Of a stretch of DNA of 57,429 bases, positions 16,179-27,050 are shown piece by piece. How positions within the stretch are numbered: the stretch's first letter is position 1; each line of letters opens with the position of its first letter. The notes under the pieces are model-generated. The model did no database searches. It saw only the letters and a program-made list of their open reading frames with translations, and was not told the DNA's origin. The DNA is from Hyphomicrobiaceae bacterium (GTDB taxonomy: Bacteria > Pseudomonadota > Alphaproteobacteria > Rhizobiales > Hyphomicrobiaceae): contig JANYHF010000013.1 in assembly GCA_025359185.1 (NCBI GenBank), positions 1 through 57,429 of the forward strand. The letters run 5' to 3'. The translations under genes and the position numbers were made by a program.

Positions 16179-16679
16179 GTGCCCGAGGGTGAAAGCCTTT
16201 TCAATCCGGAATTCTGGGTCGGCGTTGCCTTCCTTGGCTTCGTTGCCTTGTTAATTTACTACAAGGTTCCCGCCATGATTTCGAAGGCGTTGGACGCGCG
16301 TGCCGATGGCGTGCGCAAGGATCTTGAAGAGGCCCGGAAGTTGCGCGATGAAGCTGCCAGTCTGCTGGCAGACTATAAGCGCCGCCAGGCCAATGCCCAA
16401 TCCGAGGCCGATGCAATCCTGACCCGGGCCAAGCAGGAAACAGCGGCCCTCGCCGCCGAAACCAAAGCTGGATTGACCGAAATGCTGCAGCGGCGCACCA
16501 AGCTGGCTGAAGACAAAATCGCTCGCGCGCAGGATCAGGCCACAGCCGAAGTGCGGGCCGCCGCCATCGATGCGGCAGTCGGTGCTGCCCACGGTGTTCT
16601 TGCCGGCAAACTCAGCGGCACAGCCGGGCACGACCTCGTCAATCGCAGCATAGGCGATGTGAAAGCCCGGCTCAGCTAG
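16179..16679 (+). CDS. atpF: ATP synthase F0 subunit b
   Basis: This 166-residue second stalk subunit has the NPEFWVGVAFLGFVALLIYY membrane helix near its N-terminus and a long coiled coil. The start is taken as GTG at 16179 because AGGAG (16166-16170) lies just ahead. An in-frame ATG at 16146 would put the ribosome-binding site inside the gene and add an unrelated proline-rich stretch read from the b' frame. The F1 genes are not in the window, as is usual when alphaproteobacteria split F0 and F1. Confidence 0.92.
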   Translation: MPEGESLFNPEFWVGVAFLGFVALLIYYKVPAMISKALDARADGVRKDLEEARKLRDEAASLLADYKRRQANAQSEADAILTRAKQETAALAAETKAGLTEMLQRRTKLAEDKIARAQDQATAEVRAAAIDAAVGAAHGVLAGKLSGTAGHDLVNRSIGDVKARLS

Positions 16680-16752
16680 CTGGTTGATTGCAGCGCACCG
16701 AAGCTTTAACCTCGCGAATGTATGCTTACGCATTATTTCTGGGAGAAAGCCC

Positions 16753-17703
16753 ATGTTGCATCGCCTTGCCGCTGCGGCCGCTATTGCGGTGTTTGCCGGG
16801 CTCATGCCCCTTCCGTCATTTGCGGATACGACAACCCCATCAATTCCCGCGCAGCCAGCCCAATCATCGGAGGACATCCGCCGGGCTGAAGTCGAGGCGG
16901 CCTTCGCGGCCGCAATCACCGGCGCAACGAAGGGCCCGGCCAACGTGCCGTTCCTCGCCCAGGCGACGCTCAAGCTCCCCGAAGGTTTCCTGTTCGTTCC
17001 GGTGAAAGAATCCAACCGCCTGATGCGCGCCTATGGCAACAGCGCTGGCGGCGATAACTTCGTCGGCATGATTATGCCCGATAGCAACGAAGACTGGTTC
17101 ATCACCGCCTACTTCAACGACGCAGGCTATGTGAAGGACGAAGAGGCCCAGAAGTGGGACGTGGATGCGCTTCTGAAGGGCGCGCGCGACGGCGTCGAAG
17201 AAGACAACGCGGATCGCGTCTCGCGTGGCTTTGCCAAGATCAAAGTCGATGGCTGGATCGAGAAACCTGCCTACGACGCCAAGCAGCACCGGCTTGTCTA
17301 CTCGATGTCGTTGAGCGATCTCGATGCCAAGGAAAGCGACGAGCGGTCGATCAACTATCACACCTATGCGCTCGGCCGCGAAGGCTACTTCTCGCTCGAT
17401 CTGGTCACCGGCAGCAGGTCGATCGAGATGTTCAAGGCGCGCGCCAACACCGTTCTGTCCGGTCTGGACTACAAATCAGGCAAACGCTACGAGGAGTTTG
17501 TCGCTAGCACTGACCGTATCGCCGAGTACGGCATTGCCGCATTGGTTGCAGGGGTCGCTGCAAAGAAACTCGGTCTGCTGGCCCTGGTGGGTTTGGCGCT
17601 CGCCAAATTCGGCAAGGTTATCCTCGTCGCTGTCGTAGCTTTCGGCGCAGTCGCCATGCGGTTGTTCCGCGGGCTGTTCGGCAGCTCAGGCAAAAAGGAA
17701 TAG
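16753..17703 (+). CDS. DUF2167 family membrane protein
   Basis: The 316-residue protein has a cleavable-type signal peptide (about 1-24, ending SFADT). A periplasmic DUF2167 domain (about 50-235) follows, with GFLFVPVKESNRLMRAYGN and WIEKPAYDAKQHRLVYSM, and then two C-terminal membrane helices (about 255-300). Function is unknown. Start chosen at the ATG with GGGAGAAA 7 bases upstream. A frame reaching back to 16684 lacks a site and a signal sequence at its start. It is followed by the M50 protease gene after 29 bases, so the two may be cotranscribed. Confidence 0.85.
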   Translation: MLHRLAAAAAIAVFAGLMPLPSFADTTTPSIPAQPAQSSEDIRRAEVEAAFAAAITGATKGPANVPFLAQATLKLPEGFLFVPVKESNRLMRAYGNSAGGDNFVGMIMPDSNEDWFITAYFNDAGYVKDEEAQKWDVDALLKGARDGVEEDNADRVSRGFAKIKVDGWIEKPAYDAKQHRLVYSMSLSDLDAKESDERSINYHTYALGREGYFSLDLVTGSRSIEMFKARANTVLSGLDYKSGKRYEEFVASTDRIAEYGIAALVAGVAAKKLGLLALVGLALAKFGKVILVAVVAFGAVAMRLFRGLFGSSGKKE

Positions 17704-17732
17704 TCTCAAGGGAGCAACTGGAGAGGTAGGCC

Positions 17733-18449
17733 ATGTCCGCAATCCTGTTGCTGCTGACAAAGCTGAAGTTCCTGAAGGTGCTGCTATCGGTCGGCAGCAT
17801 GGTGCTAGCCATCGGTGGCTATGCGCTCCTGTTTGGCTGGCCATTCGCAGCCGGCTTCGTCGGTCTCATTCTCTGCCACGAGATGGGGCACTACGTGGCT
17901 GCCCGCCAGCGCGGCCTCTCCGTCAGCCTGCCGATGTTCATCCCGTTTCTCGGCGCCTATATCGCGCTGAGGGACCAGCCGCACGACGCCGAAACCGAGG
18001 CCTATGTCGCCTATGCGGGCCCGTTCGTGGGCTCGCTCGCCTGCTTTGCCGTCTATTTTCTGTCCCGGCATTACGACAGCCGTCTACTGCTGGCTCTCGC
18101 GCAATCGGGCTTTATGATAAACCTGTTCAACCTGATCCCGGTCTCGCCGCTCGATGGCGGGCGCATAACTTCGGTCTTGAGCCCACGCATCTGGTTCCTG
18201 GGCTTGCCGGTGCTCGCGGTGTTCTGGTTCTACCATCCCAGCCCGATGTTGTTTTTAATCGGCCTGCTGGCCTTGCCGCGCGTCATGGAGGCCTGGAACT
18301 ATAATCCCAAGGCCGCAGCGAACCAAGCCTATTACGGCGTGCCTCTGGCGACCAAGATCGAGTACAGCGGGCTCTATCTCATTCTTGTGCTGGTGCTGGC
18401 GATCCTGACCAACATCCTCCACACCGAGTTGCTCAGAACCGCAGTTTAG
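17733..18449 (+). CDS. Site-2 protease family (M50) membrane metalloprotease
   Basis: The 238-residue multi-pass membrane protein carries the zinc-binding motif HEMGHYVA (about 49-56) and the second metal-ligand motif NLIPVSPLDGG (about 132-142) typical of M50 proteases. No PDZ domain is present. Such small soluble-domain-free members cleave within membranes; the substrate is unknown. A hairpin follows the stop. Confidence 0.87.
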   Translation: MSAILLLLTKLKFLKVLLSVGSMVLAIGGYALLFGWPFAAGFVGLILCHEMGHYVAARQRGLSVSLPMFIPFLGAYIALRDQPHDAETEAYVAYAGPFVGSLACFAVYFLSRHYDSRLLLALAQSGFMINLFNLIPVSPLDGGRITSVLSPRIWFLGLPVLAVFWFYHPSPMLFLIGLLALPRVMEAWNYNPKAAANQAYYGVPLATKIEYSGLYLILVLVLAILTNILHTELLRTAV

Positions 18450-18455
18450 AAACAA

Positions 18456-18484
18456 CAATGCCGGAGCACTAGGCTCCGGCATTG
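18456..18484 (-). terminator. Intrinsic terminator between the convergent M50 and glsB genes
   Basis: A perfect 12-bp stem (CAATGCCGGAGC/GCTCCGGCATTG) with an ACTAG loop sits between convergent genes. On the reverse strand it is followed by TTGTTTCT, which gives the U-rich tail expected for termination of glsB. On the plus strand no U run follows. Confidence 0.8.
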
Positions 18485-18510
18485 GAAATTGGTCGTTTGC
18501 AAAGCGGCGG

Positions 18511-18762
18511 TTATTTCTTAACAAGGCCGATCACAAACAAGCCGATGACAGCGCCAATTACGGCATTGATAATGGCGCCTAAAATTCCACCGCCAATGTT
18601 CAAGCCAATCAACGGCAGCACAAACCCGGCAATCACCGAGCCAACAATGCCGACAACGATGTTGCCAACCAGACCGAACCCGCTGCCCTTCATGACCTGG
18701 CCAGCGAGCCAGCCGGCCACGCCGCCGATGATGAGCCAAATAATGAGTGACTGGATGTCCAT
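18511..18762 (-). CDS. GlsB/YeaQ/YmgE family stress response membrane protein
   Basis: This 83-residue glycine-rich protein has three membrane helices (starting DIQSLIIWLIIGGVAGWLAGQ). Members are often induced by acid or envelope stress; the molecular role is unknown. It is monocistronic, with 200 bases to the gcvP stop upstream. No obvious promoter pair was recognised. Confidence 0.9.
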   Translation of the reverse strand: MDIQSLIIWLIIGGVAGWLAGQVMKGSGFGLVGNIVVGIVGSVIAGFVLPLIGLNIGGGILGAIINAVIGAVIGLFVIGLVKK

Positions 18763-18962
18763 TTCGCGCTCCCGTTTGATGTAGTCCCCAACGCCTGCAC
18801 TCGGCTGCCTCGTGTCGATCCTCAGAGCCGTCCTGTGTTGGCCGGGAATCGCTCGTTACGGCATCTCACTAATCTTCCTCCGGACACGGTTTTGTCAATG
18901 GTTTCCTGTGGCTAGATCCGCTTTGGGGGCTTGACAGAAGCCATAAAGCAACAGAGTTGCCG

Positions 18963-21881
18963 TTACTCTGCGGCTTCGGCATAGGCCTCCATCGGCGGGC
19001 AGGTGCACACCAGATTGCGGTCGCCATGCACGTTATCGACCCGTCCGACGGGCGGCCAGTATTTGTCGGCGTGGATGCCTTTCACGGGGAAAAACGCCTT
19101 CTCTTTGCTGTAGGGCCGCGTCCAGTCGCCCAACAGAAGCTGGTAGGTGTGTGGCGCGTGCTTGAGCACGTTCTCGGTGCGATCAGCTCGTCCCGTCTCG
19201 ACTTCGGCAATCTCCTGCCGGATCGCGATCATCGCATCGCAGAAACGGTCGAGCTCCCGCTTGCCCTCGCTTTCAGTGGGTTCGATCATCAGCGTGTCCG
19301 TCACCGGGAACGACATAGTGGGGGCATGGAAGCCGTAATCGACCAGCCGCTTGGCGACATCCTCAGCCGTGAGTCCCGTGCGGTCCTTCAGCCAGCGCAG
19401 ATCAATGATGCATTCATGCGCCACAAACCCTCCCGGCCCCGTGTAGACGACGGGGAAATGCGGGTTCAGCCGCTTGGCCATGTAGTTAGCGTTGAGAATT
19501 GCGATTGCGGTCGCCTGCTTAAGGCCGTGCTCGCCCATCATGGCGATGTAGGCCCAGGAAATCGGCAGGATCGACGCTGAACCCCAGGGCGCAGCCGACA
19601 CCTGCATGGGCGATGCTCCGCTGAGGGCGGCCGGATTAACCCCCGGCACCACCGGATGGCTCGGCAGGTGAGGAGCCAAATGCGCACCCACACAGATTGG
19701 TCCCATCCCCGGCCCGCCGCCGCCGTGGGGAATGCAGAACGTCTTGTGCAGATTGATATGCAGCACGTCGGCGCCGAGTTCGGCCGGTTGCACCCAGCCG
19801 ACCTGCGCGTTCAAATTCGCGCCGTCCATATAGACTTGTCCGCCATTGGCATGAACGATGGTGCAGATGTCCCGTACCTGCGTCTCGAACACGCCATGGG
19901 TCGAGGGATAGGTGATCATCAGAGCCGCGAGCTTGGCCTTGTTCGTGTCAGCCTTTGCCTTCAGATCAGCGACATCGACATTGCCATCCTCGTCACAGGC
20001 CACGACCACCACCTTCAGACCCGCCATCACGGCCGAGGCTGGGTTGGTGCCATGCGCTGACGTCGGAATCAGGCACACGTCGCGATGCGCTTGCCCTTGT
20101 GCCGCGTGATAGTGCCGGATGGCCAGCAGCCCGGCGTATTCACCCTGGCTGCCCGCGTTTGGCTGCAACGAGCAGGCGTCGAAGCCGGTGATGGCGGTCA
20201 ACCACTGCTCAAGTTCGGCGAACATCTGCTGATAGCCTTGCGTCTGTTCCAACGGTGCGAACGGATGGATGTGCGAAAAGCTGCGCCAGGTGACGGGGAT
20301 CATCTCCGTCGTCGCGTTGAGCTTCATGGTGCAGGATCCGAGCGGAATCATCGAACGGTCGAGCGCGATGTCTTTGCCTTGCAGGTGCCGCAGATAGCGC
20401 AGCATCTCGGTTTCCGAGCGGTACATCGAAAACACAGGATGGGTGAGATAGGCGCTGGTGCGCTGCAACGGGACAGGGATGCATTCGGCGGTCCCGGCGT
20501 CGAGTTTGGCCAACGAGGTTCCGGCGAGTGCGTCCGTCCGGAAGACCGTAAGCAGCCGTTCGAGATCGCTCTGGCGGGTGGATTGGTCAAGAGAAACGCC
20601 GAGATGATCGCCATCGACCAAACGCAGATTGATGCGTGCTTCTTTGGCCTTGGCCCACAAGGCATGGGCGCGGCCAGGAGCGCGAATGGTGATCGTATCG
20701 AAGAAAGCCATCGTCACGACGCTGTAGCCGAACTTATGCAGCGCCGTCGCCAGGATCTGTGTCATGCGGTGTGTACGTTGCGCGGCCTTGCGGATGCCGT
20801 CAGGGCCAATGTAAACGGCGAACATCGACGCCATGATCGCCAGCAGCACCTGGGCCGTACAGATGTTGCTGGTCGCCTTCTCGCGGCGGATGTGCTGCTC
20901 GCGCGTCTGCATGGCCATGCGCAGGGCGCGGTTGCCAGCGCTGTCCACTGAGACGCCGATGATGCGGCCGGGCATCATGCGCTTGTAGTCGTCCTTCGTC
21001 GCAAAGAACGCCGCGTGCGGACCACCATAGCCCATGGGCACGCCGAAGCGCTGGGCTGAGCCGATGGCGATGTCGGCGCCAAGTTCGCCTGGCGGCGTGA
21101 GGAGAGCAAGGGCGAGCAGATCCGTCGCAAGAATGGCCAGGGCGCCCGAGCCGTGCAACTTGTCGATGACACTGCGGAAATCGCGCACCTCACCCGATGA
21201 GCTGGGATAAGAGAGCAGCGCGCCAAACACCTCGGCGGCATTGAGGTCCTTCAGCGGATCACCAATTCTCAAAGTGTACCCAAAGGCCTCGGCGCGGGTC
21301 TTGACCACGCCGACGGTCTGCGGGTGCGTGTCCTTATCGACGAAAAACACCGTGCTCGCTGTTTTGACGACGCGCTTTGCCATGGCCATCGCTTCGGCGG
21401 CGGCAGTGGCTTCGTCCAGCAGCGAGGCGTTGGCGAGTGGCAGTCCCGTGAGGTCGATCACCACCTGCTGGAAGTTGAGTAGCGCCTCCAGCCGCCCCTG
21501 GCTGACTTCGGCCTGATAAGGCGTATAAGCCGTATACCAGCCGGGGTTCTCCAGAACGTTGCGCAGGATCACCTTGGGCGTCACGGTACCATAGTAGCCC
21601 ATGCCGATCATGGAGGTGTAGACCTCGTTGCGGTCGGCCACCTTGCGCAAATAGCTCAGCGTCGAACGCTCTGAGAGTGGCTTGGGCAGGCCAACAAAGC
21701 CGCGCTTGGTGCGGATGCCATCGGGAATGACCTTGGCCATGAATCCGTCAAGCGATGTCTCGCCGATGGCTTTCAACATGCTGGCGGTTTCATCTGCCGA
21801 CGGGCCGATGTGCCGGCGGATGAAGTTGGCGCCGGGTTCAAGGTCGGCGAGGGTCGGGCGGGTGGTGACTTTCACGGTCAT
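18963..21881 (-). CDS. gcvP: Glycine dehydrogenase (decarboxylating), P protein
   Basis: The 972-residue PLP enzyme decarboxylates glycine and passes the aminomethyl group to lipoyl-GcvH. Both halves are fused in one chain, in contrast to split P1/P2 forms. The N-terminal [19 protein letters not shown] and the PLP-lysine region [20 protein letters not shown] are present. GAGGAATTCCGC precedes the ATG. It is the last gene of gcvT-gcvH-gcvP, 19 bases after gcvH. Confidence 0.97.
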   Translation of the reverse strand: MTVKVTTRPTLADLEPGANFIRRHIGPSADETASMLKAIGETSLDGFMAKVIPDGIRTKRGFVGLPKPLSERSTLSYLRKVADRNEVYTSMIGMGYYGTVTPKVILRNVLENPGWYTAYTPYQAEVSQGRLEALLNFQQVVIDLTGLPLANASLLDEATAAAEAMAMAKRVVKTASTVFFVDKDTHPQTVGVVKTRAEAFGYTLRIGDPLKDLNAAEVFGALLSYPSSSGEVRDFRSVIDKLHGSGALAILATDLLALALLTPPGELGADIAIGSAQRFGVPMGYGGPHAAFFATKDDYKRMMPGRIIGVSVDSAGNRALRMAMQTREQHIRREKATSNICTAQVLLAIMASMFAVYIGPDGIRKAAQRTHRMTQILATALHKFGYSVVTMAFFDTITIRAPGRAHALWAKAKEARINLRLVDGDHLGVSLDQSTRQSDLERLLTVFRTDALAGTSLAKLDAGTAECIPVPLQRTSAYLTHPVFSMYRSETEMLRYLRHLQGKDIALDRSMIPLGSCTMKLNATTEMIPVTWRSFSHIHPFAPLEQTQGYQQMFAELEQWLTAITGFDACSLQPNAGSQGEYAGLLAIRHYHAAQGQAHRDVCLIPTSAHGTNPASAVMAGLKVVVVACDEDGNVDVADLKAKADTNKAKLAALMITYPSTHGVFETQVRDICTIVHANGGQVYMDGANLNAQVGWVQPAELGADVLHINLHKTFCIPHGGGGPGMGPICVGAHLAPHLPSHPVVPGVNPAALSGASPMQVSAAPWGSASILPISWAYIAMMGEHGLKQATAIAILNANYMAKRLNPHFPVVYTGPGGFVAHECIIDLRWLKDRTGLTAEDVAKRLVDYGFHAPTMSFPVTDTLMIEPTESEGKRELDRFCDAMIAIRQEIAEVETGRADRTENVLKHAPHTYQLLLGDWTRPYSKEKAFFPVKGIHADKYWPPVGRVDNVHGDRNLVCTCPPMEAYAEAAE

Positions 21882-21900
21882 GCGGAATTCCTCATAGTCT

Positions 21901-22278
21901 TCAATGGCTGTCGGCGACGAATTTGTCGTAGGCGGCTTTGTCCATGAGGTTGTCGAGTTCCGATTTGTCGGTGAGCTTTATCTTCATGAACCAGGCCTTG
22001 CCCATCGGGTCCGTGTTGACGAGGGCCGGGTCCGCCGCCAGATCTGCGTTGGCAGCGATGACTTCGCCAGAGACGGGCGCATAGATTTCGCTTGCCGCCT
22101 TGACGCTTTCGACGACGGCGGCCTGTTCGCCCGCCTTTACCCTTTTACCGACCTCGGGCACCTCGACAAACACGACGTCGCCGAGCTGCTCCTGTGCGTG
22201 GTTGGTAATGCCGATAATGGCGATGTCGCCCTCCACGCGGACATATTCGTGGTCTTTGCTGTAGCGCTCGATGGCCAT
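21901..22278 (-). CDS. gcvH: Glycine cleavage system H protein
   Basis: This 125-residue lipoyl carrier shuttles the aminomethyl group between GcvP, GcvT and lipoamide dehydrogenase. The lipoylation site is the lysine in [20 protein letters not shown] (about residue 60). The length is typical. It lies 17 bases after gcvT. Confidence 0.97.
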   Translation of the reverse strand: MAIERYSKDHEYVRVEGDIAIIGITNHAQEQLGDVVFVEVPEVGKRVKAGEQAAVVESVKAASEIYAPVSGEVIAANADLAADPALVNTDPMGKAWFMKIKLTDKSELDNLMDKAAYDKFVADSH

Positions 22279-22295
22279 GATCTTTCTCTCCCCGG

Positions 22296-23459
22296 TTAGA
22301 TTTTTGCTTTGCGAATGAAACGGTTGGGCACGAAGGGTAGCTCGACGACGCGGGCGGGCAACGGCTTGTCGCGCACAATCAGCGTCAGTTGGGTGCCGGG
22401 CGCGGCATGGGTTGCATCGACATAACCCATGGCAACAGGTCCGTTGACGGACGGTCCAAAGCCACCAGATGTTATGGTACCAATACGTGAGCCGTCCATT
22501 GAGCAGATTTCAGTGCCCTCGCGGGCCGGCGTCTTGCCTTCTGGCTTGATGCCAACACGGCGGCGGGCGGGACCGTCCTTCAGCTCACGCAGGATGCTAT
22601 CAGCGCCGGGGAAGCCGCCTTCGATGCGGCGGCGCTTCTGGATCGACCAGGCGAGGCCAGCTTCGATGGGTGTAGTGGTCTCGTCGATGTCGTGGCCGTA
22701 AAGGCAGAGGCCGGCTTCAAGCCGCAGCGAGTCACGCGCGCCAAGGCCGATGGGGGCGACGTCCGGGTGGACGGCAAGCATCTGCCACAGTGCAACGGCT
22801 TCGGCCGTCTTGACGGATATCTCGAACCCATCTTCGCCCGTATAGCCGCTTCGCGAGATGTGGCTCCAGATTCCGCCAACGGGGGCATCGACCGACGCCA
22901 TGAAATCGAGTTTTGCTGCACCGGGCGCGTGCGCCTCCAAAACAACGGCAGCCTTCGGCCCCTGCAAAGCAATCAACGCAAATCCGTCGACCCGTTTTAG
23001 GGTCAAACCCGAAGGCAGCTGTGCTTCGATAAAAGCAAAGTCCGCATCCTTGCGCGAAGCGTTCACGACAACATAAAGCCAATGATCATGGCCCGCGAAA
23101 CCGAGGCGCGTCGCCATCAGGTCATCGAGGATACCGCCGTTGGGGCCTAACAGTTGACTATACCGCTGCTGACCGGGCTTCAAAACGGAGACGTCGGCGG
23201 GCGCGAGTGTTTCGAGGAACGCCGCCGCCGTTTCAAAGCGGTTGTCGTCAGGGACGAGGAACGCCTGCCCCATATGGCTGACATCGAATAGCCCAGCCTT
23301 CTCCCGCGTCCACAGATGCTCCTTCAGCACGCCCATCGGGTACTGAACCGGCATTTCATAACCAGCAAACGGCACCATTTTTGCGCCCGCCGCAACGTGC
23401 AAATCATAGAGTGGTGTGCGTTTCGGTGGCGCGCTGGCGTCAGCTGGATCCGAGCTCAT
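22296..23459 (-). CDS. gcvT: Glycine cleavage system T protein (aminomethyltransferase)
   Basis: The 387-residue enzyme releases ammonia from the aminomethyl-lipoyl GcvH and forms 5,10-methylene-THF. Family stretches include [25 protein letters not shown] at the N-terminus, LFDVSHMGQ and [12 protein letters not shown], plus the C-terminal GCV_T domain. It is the first gene of the operon. The tandem glycine riboswitch ends about 50 bases upstream of the ATG. Confidence 0.96.
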   Translation of the reverse strand: MSSDPADASAPPKRTPLYDLHVAAGAKMVPFAGYEMPVQYPMGVLKEHLWTREKAGLFDVSHMGQAFLVPDDNRFETAAAFLETLAPADVSVLKPGQQRYSQLLGPNGGILDDLMATRLGFAGHDHWLYVVVNASRKDADFAFIEAQLPSGLTLKRVDGFALIALQGPKAAVVLEAHAPGAAKLDFMASVDAPVGGIWSHISRSGYTGEDGFEISVKTAEAVALWQMLAVHPDVAPIGLGARDSLRLEAGLCLYGHDIDETTTPIEAGLAWSIQKRRRIEGGFPGADSILRELKDGPARRRVGIKPEGKTPAREGTEICSMDGSRIGTITSGGFGPSVNGPVAMGYVDATHAAPGTQLTLIVRDKPLPARVVELPFVPNRFIRKAKI

Positions 23460-23511
23460 CGGCAGTCCCCAAGGTTGCTCGCATGGGGAACGCAGGATGC
23501 GTCCTCATCAC

Positions 23512-23730
23512 GAACCCCCTCTGTCTAGGGAACCTGAGAGATTTACCCGCTCCCGTATGGCGCGGCTTATCCCCGTGGGTGAGCTTCACGAAATACTCGC
23601 AAAGCTGCTTTCCAGATTGCCATCGGCCCAGCGGTCCGTTTGCCTGAGAGTTTCCGGGGTGGTTGCTCCTTCGGCGCCGGACGATGCCGCAGATGCAGCC
23701 GGTCGTACCGGTCTCTCCCGCGGGCCTCGA
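23512..23730 (-). promoter_or_regulatory. Tandem glycine riboswitch controlling gcvTHP
   Basis: On the reverse strand two glycine aptamers follow each other. The first (about 23730-23600) begins GCGGGAGAGACC and contains the core CGCCGAAGGAGCAA and ACTCTCAGGCAAACGGACC. The second (about 23592-23512) begins near the CACGGGG stretch and contains GCGGGTAAATCTCTCAGGTTCC. The shared CTCTCAGG motif and the position just before gcvT identify the class. Tandem glycine riboswitches usually turn on gcv operons when glycine is high. The upstream promoter was not clearly resolved. Confidence 0.9.
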
Positions 23731-23794
23731 TTGGCTATGTTGTAAACGCTATACCTTCGGCCAACGAAACACAATCGCGTCGAATGGCAGCTGG

Positions 23795-24460
23795 TTATGT
23801 GCCGCCCTGGACCTTGTCAAAGGCCACATACAGCTTGAAGTCCGCCGTCCGCGTCCCCTCGGGAATGTCGAAGGTAATCGTCCGGACGCTGGAAAAATAG
23901 CCGATCGGCTTGTCCGGGGCGATATCCACTTCGATCCGAAGCGAATCGCCCTGCAGCCGCTGTTTCTGGCTGTCCGTCAGCACAATGTTTACCGGCAGGC
24001 TGACGTGGCCAGCGGCTCCGCGCGGCCCCAGCAGGACTCGCCCCGAAAAACCGTATTTGATGGAGACATGACCATCCTGGATCTGGCATTCACGAGCGGT
24101 CTGGGTGATTTCGCCACGATGCACGACGGCCAGGCCGTCGCCTTCGCGGCCCGCTTCGTAGGTGGTTACGGACTGAGTGCCGGGCCAGATCACAAACTGG
24201 GGGCAAATTCTCCCCGAAGAGCCATCGGACGCAGAATCGCCCTCATCACTCTTGGCCGCACTTAGCATCGTCGCTTCGGACACGCCAGCGGACGCGAGAG
24301 GCACGGCTGCTTTGTTCCCGAGCAGCCCACCAAAAGAAGGCATACCGCAGCCAGCTAAGACCAGCGGCCCGCAGCACGTCAAAAGCACCGCCAGCGCGGT
24401 GTGTGTCCACTGTCGCCTTGCCAAAGTCACCGATCCCCAGTCCACTTTGTTGTCAGGCAT
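23795..24460 (-). CDS. Conserved lipoprotein of unknown function
   Basis: The 221-residue protein has a type II signal peptide: a charged N-terminus, a hydrophobic stretch TALAVLLTCCGPLVLAGC, and lipobox LAGC with the acylated cysteine at about residue 38. A Gly/Ala/Ser-rich linker and a beta-rich domain follow (ICPQFVIWPGTQSVTTY and VNIVLTDSQKQRLQGDSLRI). The start is the ATG at 24460, which places the signal peptide correctly; a longer frame from 24643 would bury it. Divergent from ispH across 143 bases. Confidence 0.75.
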   Translation of the reverse strand: MPDNKVDWGSVTLARRQWTHTALAVLLTCCGPLVLAGCGMPSFGGLLGNKAAVPLASAGVSEATMLSAAKSDEGDSASDGSSGRICPQFVIWPGTQSVTTYEAGREGDGLAVVHRGEITQTARECQIQDGHVSIKYGFSGRVLLGPRGAAGHVSLPVNIVLTDSQKQRLQGDSLRIEVDIAPDKPIGYFSSVRTITFDIPEGTRTADFKLYVAFDKVQGGT

Positions 24461-24603
24461 CTTATGTGCTCTATGGCCCTTGGCCGGTGCCTGAAACGTC
24501 TCAGCTTTGTTAGACCCCGACTCTGACGTTAGGCTGGACACGGTGCCGGGGCAACACCTGCCTATCAGAGGCAAGTGTGTCGGCTTTGCGGCAGGAGAAC
24601 CGG

Positions 24604-25584
24604 ATGCAAGACGAGCAGAGCCAAGCTGTGTCGAATGGGACACGTAAGCCGATCAAAGTCTACCTTGCGGCGCCGCGCGGGTTCTGCGCCGGAGTGGACA
24701 GGGCCATCCAGATCGTCGAGCTGGCGCTCCAGCGCTACGGCGCGCCCGTTTATGTCCGGCATGAGATCGTTCACAACCGTTTTGTGGTCGACAGTCTGAA
24801 GGCCAAGGGTGCAATTTTCGTTGAGGAACTGGAGGAAATTCCGCCTGGCGACCATCCCGTTGTGTTCTCGGCCCATGGCGTCCCCAAGGCGGTGCCAGCC
24901 GAAGCCAGATCGCGGAAAATGTTCTTCCTGGATGCAACGTGCCCCTTGGTTTCAAAGGTGCATGTCGAGGCTGAGCGGCTGCACGAATTGGGGCACGAAA
25001 TCATCCTCATCGGCCATGCTGGCCACCCGGAAGTGATCGGCACCATGGGCCAATTGCCTGAGGGAAGCGTGCGCCTTGTTGAGACCGCACAGGGGGCCCG
25101 CGACTTCGTGCCACGCAATGCTCAAAAGCTGGCTTATGTGACGCAAACCACGCTGTCGGTAGATGATACCAGCGAAATCGTCGGCATCTTGCGGTCGCGC
25201 TTCCCTGGCATCTCGGGGCCGCACAAAGAAGACATCTGTTACGCCACCACCAACCGGCAGGCCGCCGTCAAATCCATCGCGCCGCGCTGCGAGCGCATGA
25301 TCGTGGTGGGTTCGCCCAACAGCTCCAACTCGATGCGCCTCGTGGAAGTTGCCGAGCGTGCGGGCTGCCCCAAGGCGATGCTTGTGCAGAGCGCGGCGGA
25401 CATTCCCTGGGAGGATTTTGTGGGCGTCCGGAGTGTCGGCATCACGGCGGGGGCTTCGGCACCCGAAGTTCTGGTGGATGCCATTATTGCGGCCTTCAAG
25501 GAGCGCTTCGCAACGACCGTCGAAAGTGTCACAACGGCCAAAGAGAACATCGCATTCAATCTGCCGCGCGAATTGCGCCCTTAG
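24604..25584 (+). CDS. ispH: 4-hydroxy-3-methylbut-2-enyl diphosphate reductase IspH
   Basis: IspH makes IPP and DMAPP in the last MEP-pathway step with a [4Fe-4S] cluster. Its three ligands are C28 ([10 protein letters not shown]), C113 ([11 protein letters not shown]) and C212 ([10 protein letters not shown]). The 326-residue length is normal. The start is the ATG at 24604 with AGGAGA 7 bases upstream; an in-frame GTG at 24577 is less likely. thrB starts 12 bases after the stop. Confidence 0.96.
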   Translation: MQDEQSQAVSNGTRKPIKVYLAAPRGFCAGVDRAIQIVELALQRYGAPVYVRHEIVHNRFVVDSLKAKGAIFVEELEEIPPGDHPVVFSAHGVPKAVPAEARSRKMFFLDATCPLVSKVHVEAERLHELGHEIILIGHAGHPEVIGTMGQLPEGSVRLVETAQGARDFVPRNAQKLAYVTQTTLSVDDTSEIVGILRSRFPGISGPHKEDICYATTNRQAAVKSIAPRCERMIVVGSPNSSNSMRLVEVAERAGCPKAMLVQSAADIPWEDFVGVRSVGITAGASAPEVLVDAIIAAFKERFATTVESVTTAKENIAFNLPRELRP

Positions 25585-25596
25585 AGACCATGAGTC

Positions 25597-26568
25597 ATGG
25601 CGGTTTATACCGAAGTCCCCGATGACGCTTTGGCCGCGTTTGTCGCCCGTTACAACATCGGCCACGTCACCTCGTGCAAAGGCATCGCTGAGGGCGTCGA
25701 AAACTCCAATTATCTGTTAGGCACGCCGAAAGGGTCTTACATTCTGACGCTTTATGAAAAGCGCGTCGCGCGGGGCGATCTGCCATTCTTTCTGGGGCTT
25801 ATGGATCACCTGGCTGCGGCGGGATTGTCGTGTCCGACGCCGTTGCGCGATAGTTCGGGCCAAATGCTGGGCGAACTTGCCGGGCGGCCCGCGGCGCTAG
25901 TGACGTTCCTCGATGGCCTCTCGCTTCGCCGGCCGCAAGCCAAGCACTGCGCGGAAGTTGGCGAGGCTTTGGCCGAGCTGCATCACGCCGGGCACGGATT
26001 TGGGCTGAAGCGGGCTAACAGCCTGTCGATTGCCGGATGGGCCGAACTTGTCGGCAAACTTGGCGACGCCGCCGATCGGGTGCATCCGGGGCTTGCCGGA
26101 TTGATCACGACGGAGCTCAAGGCGCTCCAGGCCGATTGGCCAAAATCGCTTCCCGATGGCGTCATCCACGCCGACCTGTTCCCCAACAACGTGTTCTTCA
26201 TGGCAGACCGGCTCTCGGGCCTGATTGATTTCTATTTCGCCTGCAACGATTTCCTCGCCTATGACCTCGCAGTCTGCCTCAACGCCTGGTGCTTCGAGGA
26301 GGACCGGTCGTTCAACATCACCAAGGGGCAGGCGCTCCTCACTGCATATGCCAAGACGCGCCCGCTCAACCAAGCCGAATTGCAGGCGCTGCCGGTGCTG
26401 GCGCGCGGGGCGGCGCTGAGATTTCTGCTGACCAGGGCCTATGATTGGCTGCACACGCCTGAAACAGCCCTGGTGAAACGGCTCGATCCCAAGGAATACA
26501 TCCGTAAGCTGCGCTTTCTTCAATCTGTCAGCTCCATTCGTGAACTCGGCTGGGAGTTGTCGGCATGA
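25597..26568 (+). CDS. thrB: Homoserine kinase (ThrB, aminoglycoside-phosphotransferase-like type)
   Basis: This 323-residue kinase phosphorylates homoserine for threonine synthesis. It belongs to the APH-like ThrB type, not the GHMP type, as shown by [11 protein letters not shown] (catalytic, about 187-197) and [18 protein letters not shown]. The N-terminus [22 protein letters not shown] is typical. The ispH-thrB-rnhA order is common in alphaproteobacteria. It overlaps rnhA by the ATGA. Confidence 0.94.
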   Translation: MAVYTEVPDDALAAFVARYNIGHVTSCKGIAEGVENSNYLLGTPKGSYILTLYEKRVARGDLPFFLGLMDHLAAAGLSCPTPLRDSSGQMLGELAGRPAALVTFLDGLSLRRPQAKHCAEVGEALAELHHAGHGFGLKRANSLSIAGWAELVGKLGDAADRVHPGLAGLITTELKALQADWPKSLPDGVIHADLFPNNVFFMADRLSGLIDFYFACNDFLAYDLAVCLNAWCFEEDRSFNITKGQALLTAYAKTRPLNQAELQALPVLARGAALRFLLTRAYDWLHTPETALVKRLDPKEYIRKLRFLQSVSSIRELGWELSA

Positions 26569-27023
26569 CCGGTACTGCGGGTCCCCATATCACAATTTTC
26601 ACGGATGGTGCATGTTCGGGCAATCCGGGGCCGGGCGGCTGGGGCAGTGTGCTGATATCCGGTGAACACCGCAAAGAGATCAGCGGCGGCGAAGCTGATA
26701 CGACCAACAACCGCATGGAACTGATGGCCGCCATTGCCGCGCTCGAAACAATCAAGAAACCCGCCCACGTCGATCTGACGACGGACTCGGTTTATCTCCG
26801 CGACGGCATCACCAAATGGATCCACGGCTGGCGGCGCAATGGCTGGAAGACGGCGGACAAGAAGCCCGTCAAAAACGTTGATCTGTGGCAACGCCTCGAC
26901 AAAGCGGCCGCCGCGCATATGATCAACTGGCGCTGGGTGAAAGGTCACGCCGGCCACCCCGAGAATGAGCGCTGCGACGAACTCGCGCGGGCCGCGCTGG
27001 ACCCTTTCCGGAAGAAGACATAG
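26565..27023 (+). CDS. rnhA: Ribonuclease HI
   Basis: The 152-residue enzyme removes RNA from RNA-DNA hybrids. The catalytic carboxylates are visible as D14 ([15 protein letters not shown]), E52 ([10 protein letters not shown]), D74 (TTDSVYL) and D138 (NERCDELA). It starts inside the thrB stop codon (ATGA). Downstream it faces rimO, with a palindromic element of about 134 bp in the 162-base gap. Confidence 0.97.
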   Translation: MTGTAGPHITIFTDGACSGNPGPGGWGSVLISGEHRKEISGGEADTTNNRMELMAAIAALETIKKPAHVDLTTDSVYLRDGITKWIHGWRRNGWKTADKKPVKNVDLWQRLDKAAAAHMINWRWVKGHAGHPENERCDELARAALDPFRKKT

Positions 27024-27050
27024 CTGAATTCAGCGTGCCAATTTTGAGCG

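Noticed and set aside
20085-20951. 288-codon open frame antisense to gcvP
   Set aside because: Shadow of gcvP; no family resemblance and no start signal.
24461-24643. Upstream start of the lipoprotein gene at 24643
   Set aside because: It would bury the lipoprotein signal peptide 60 residues inside and overlap the start of ispH on the other strand.
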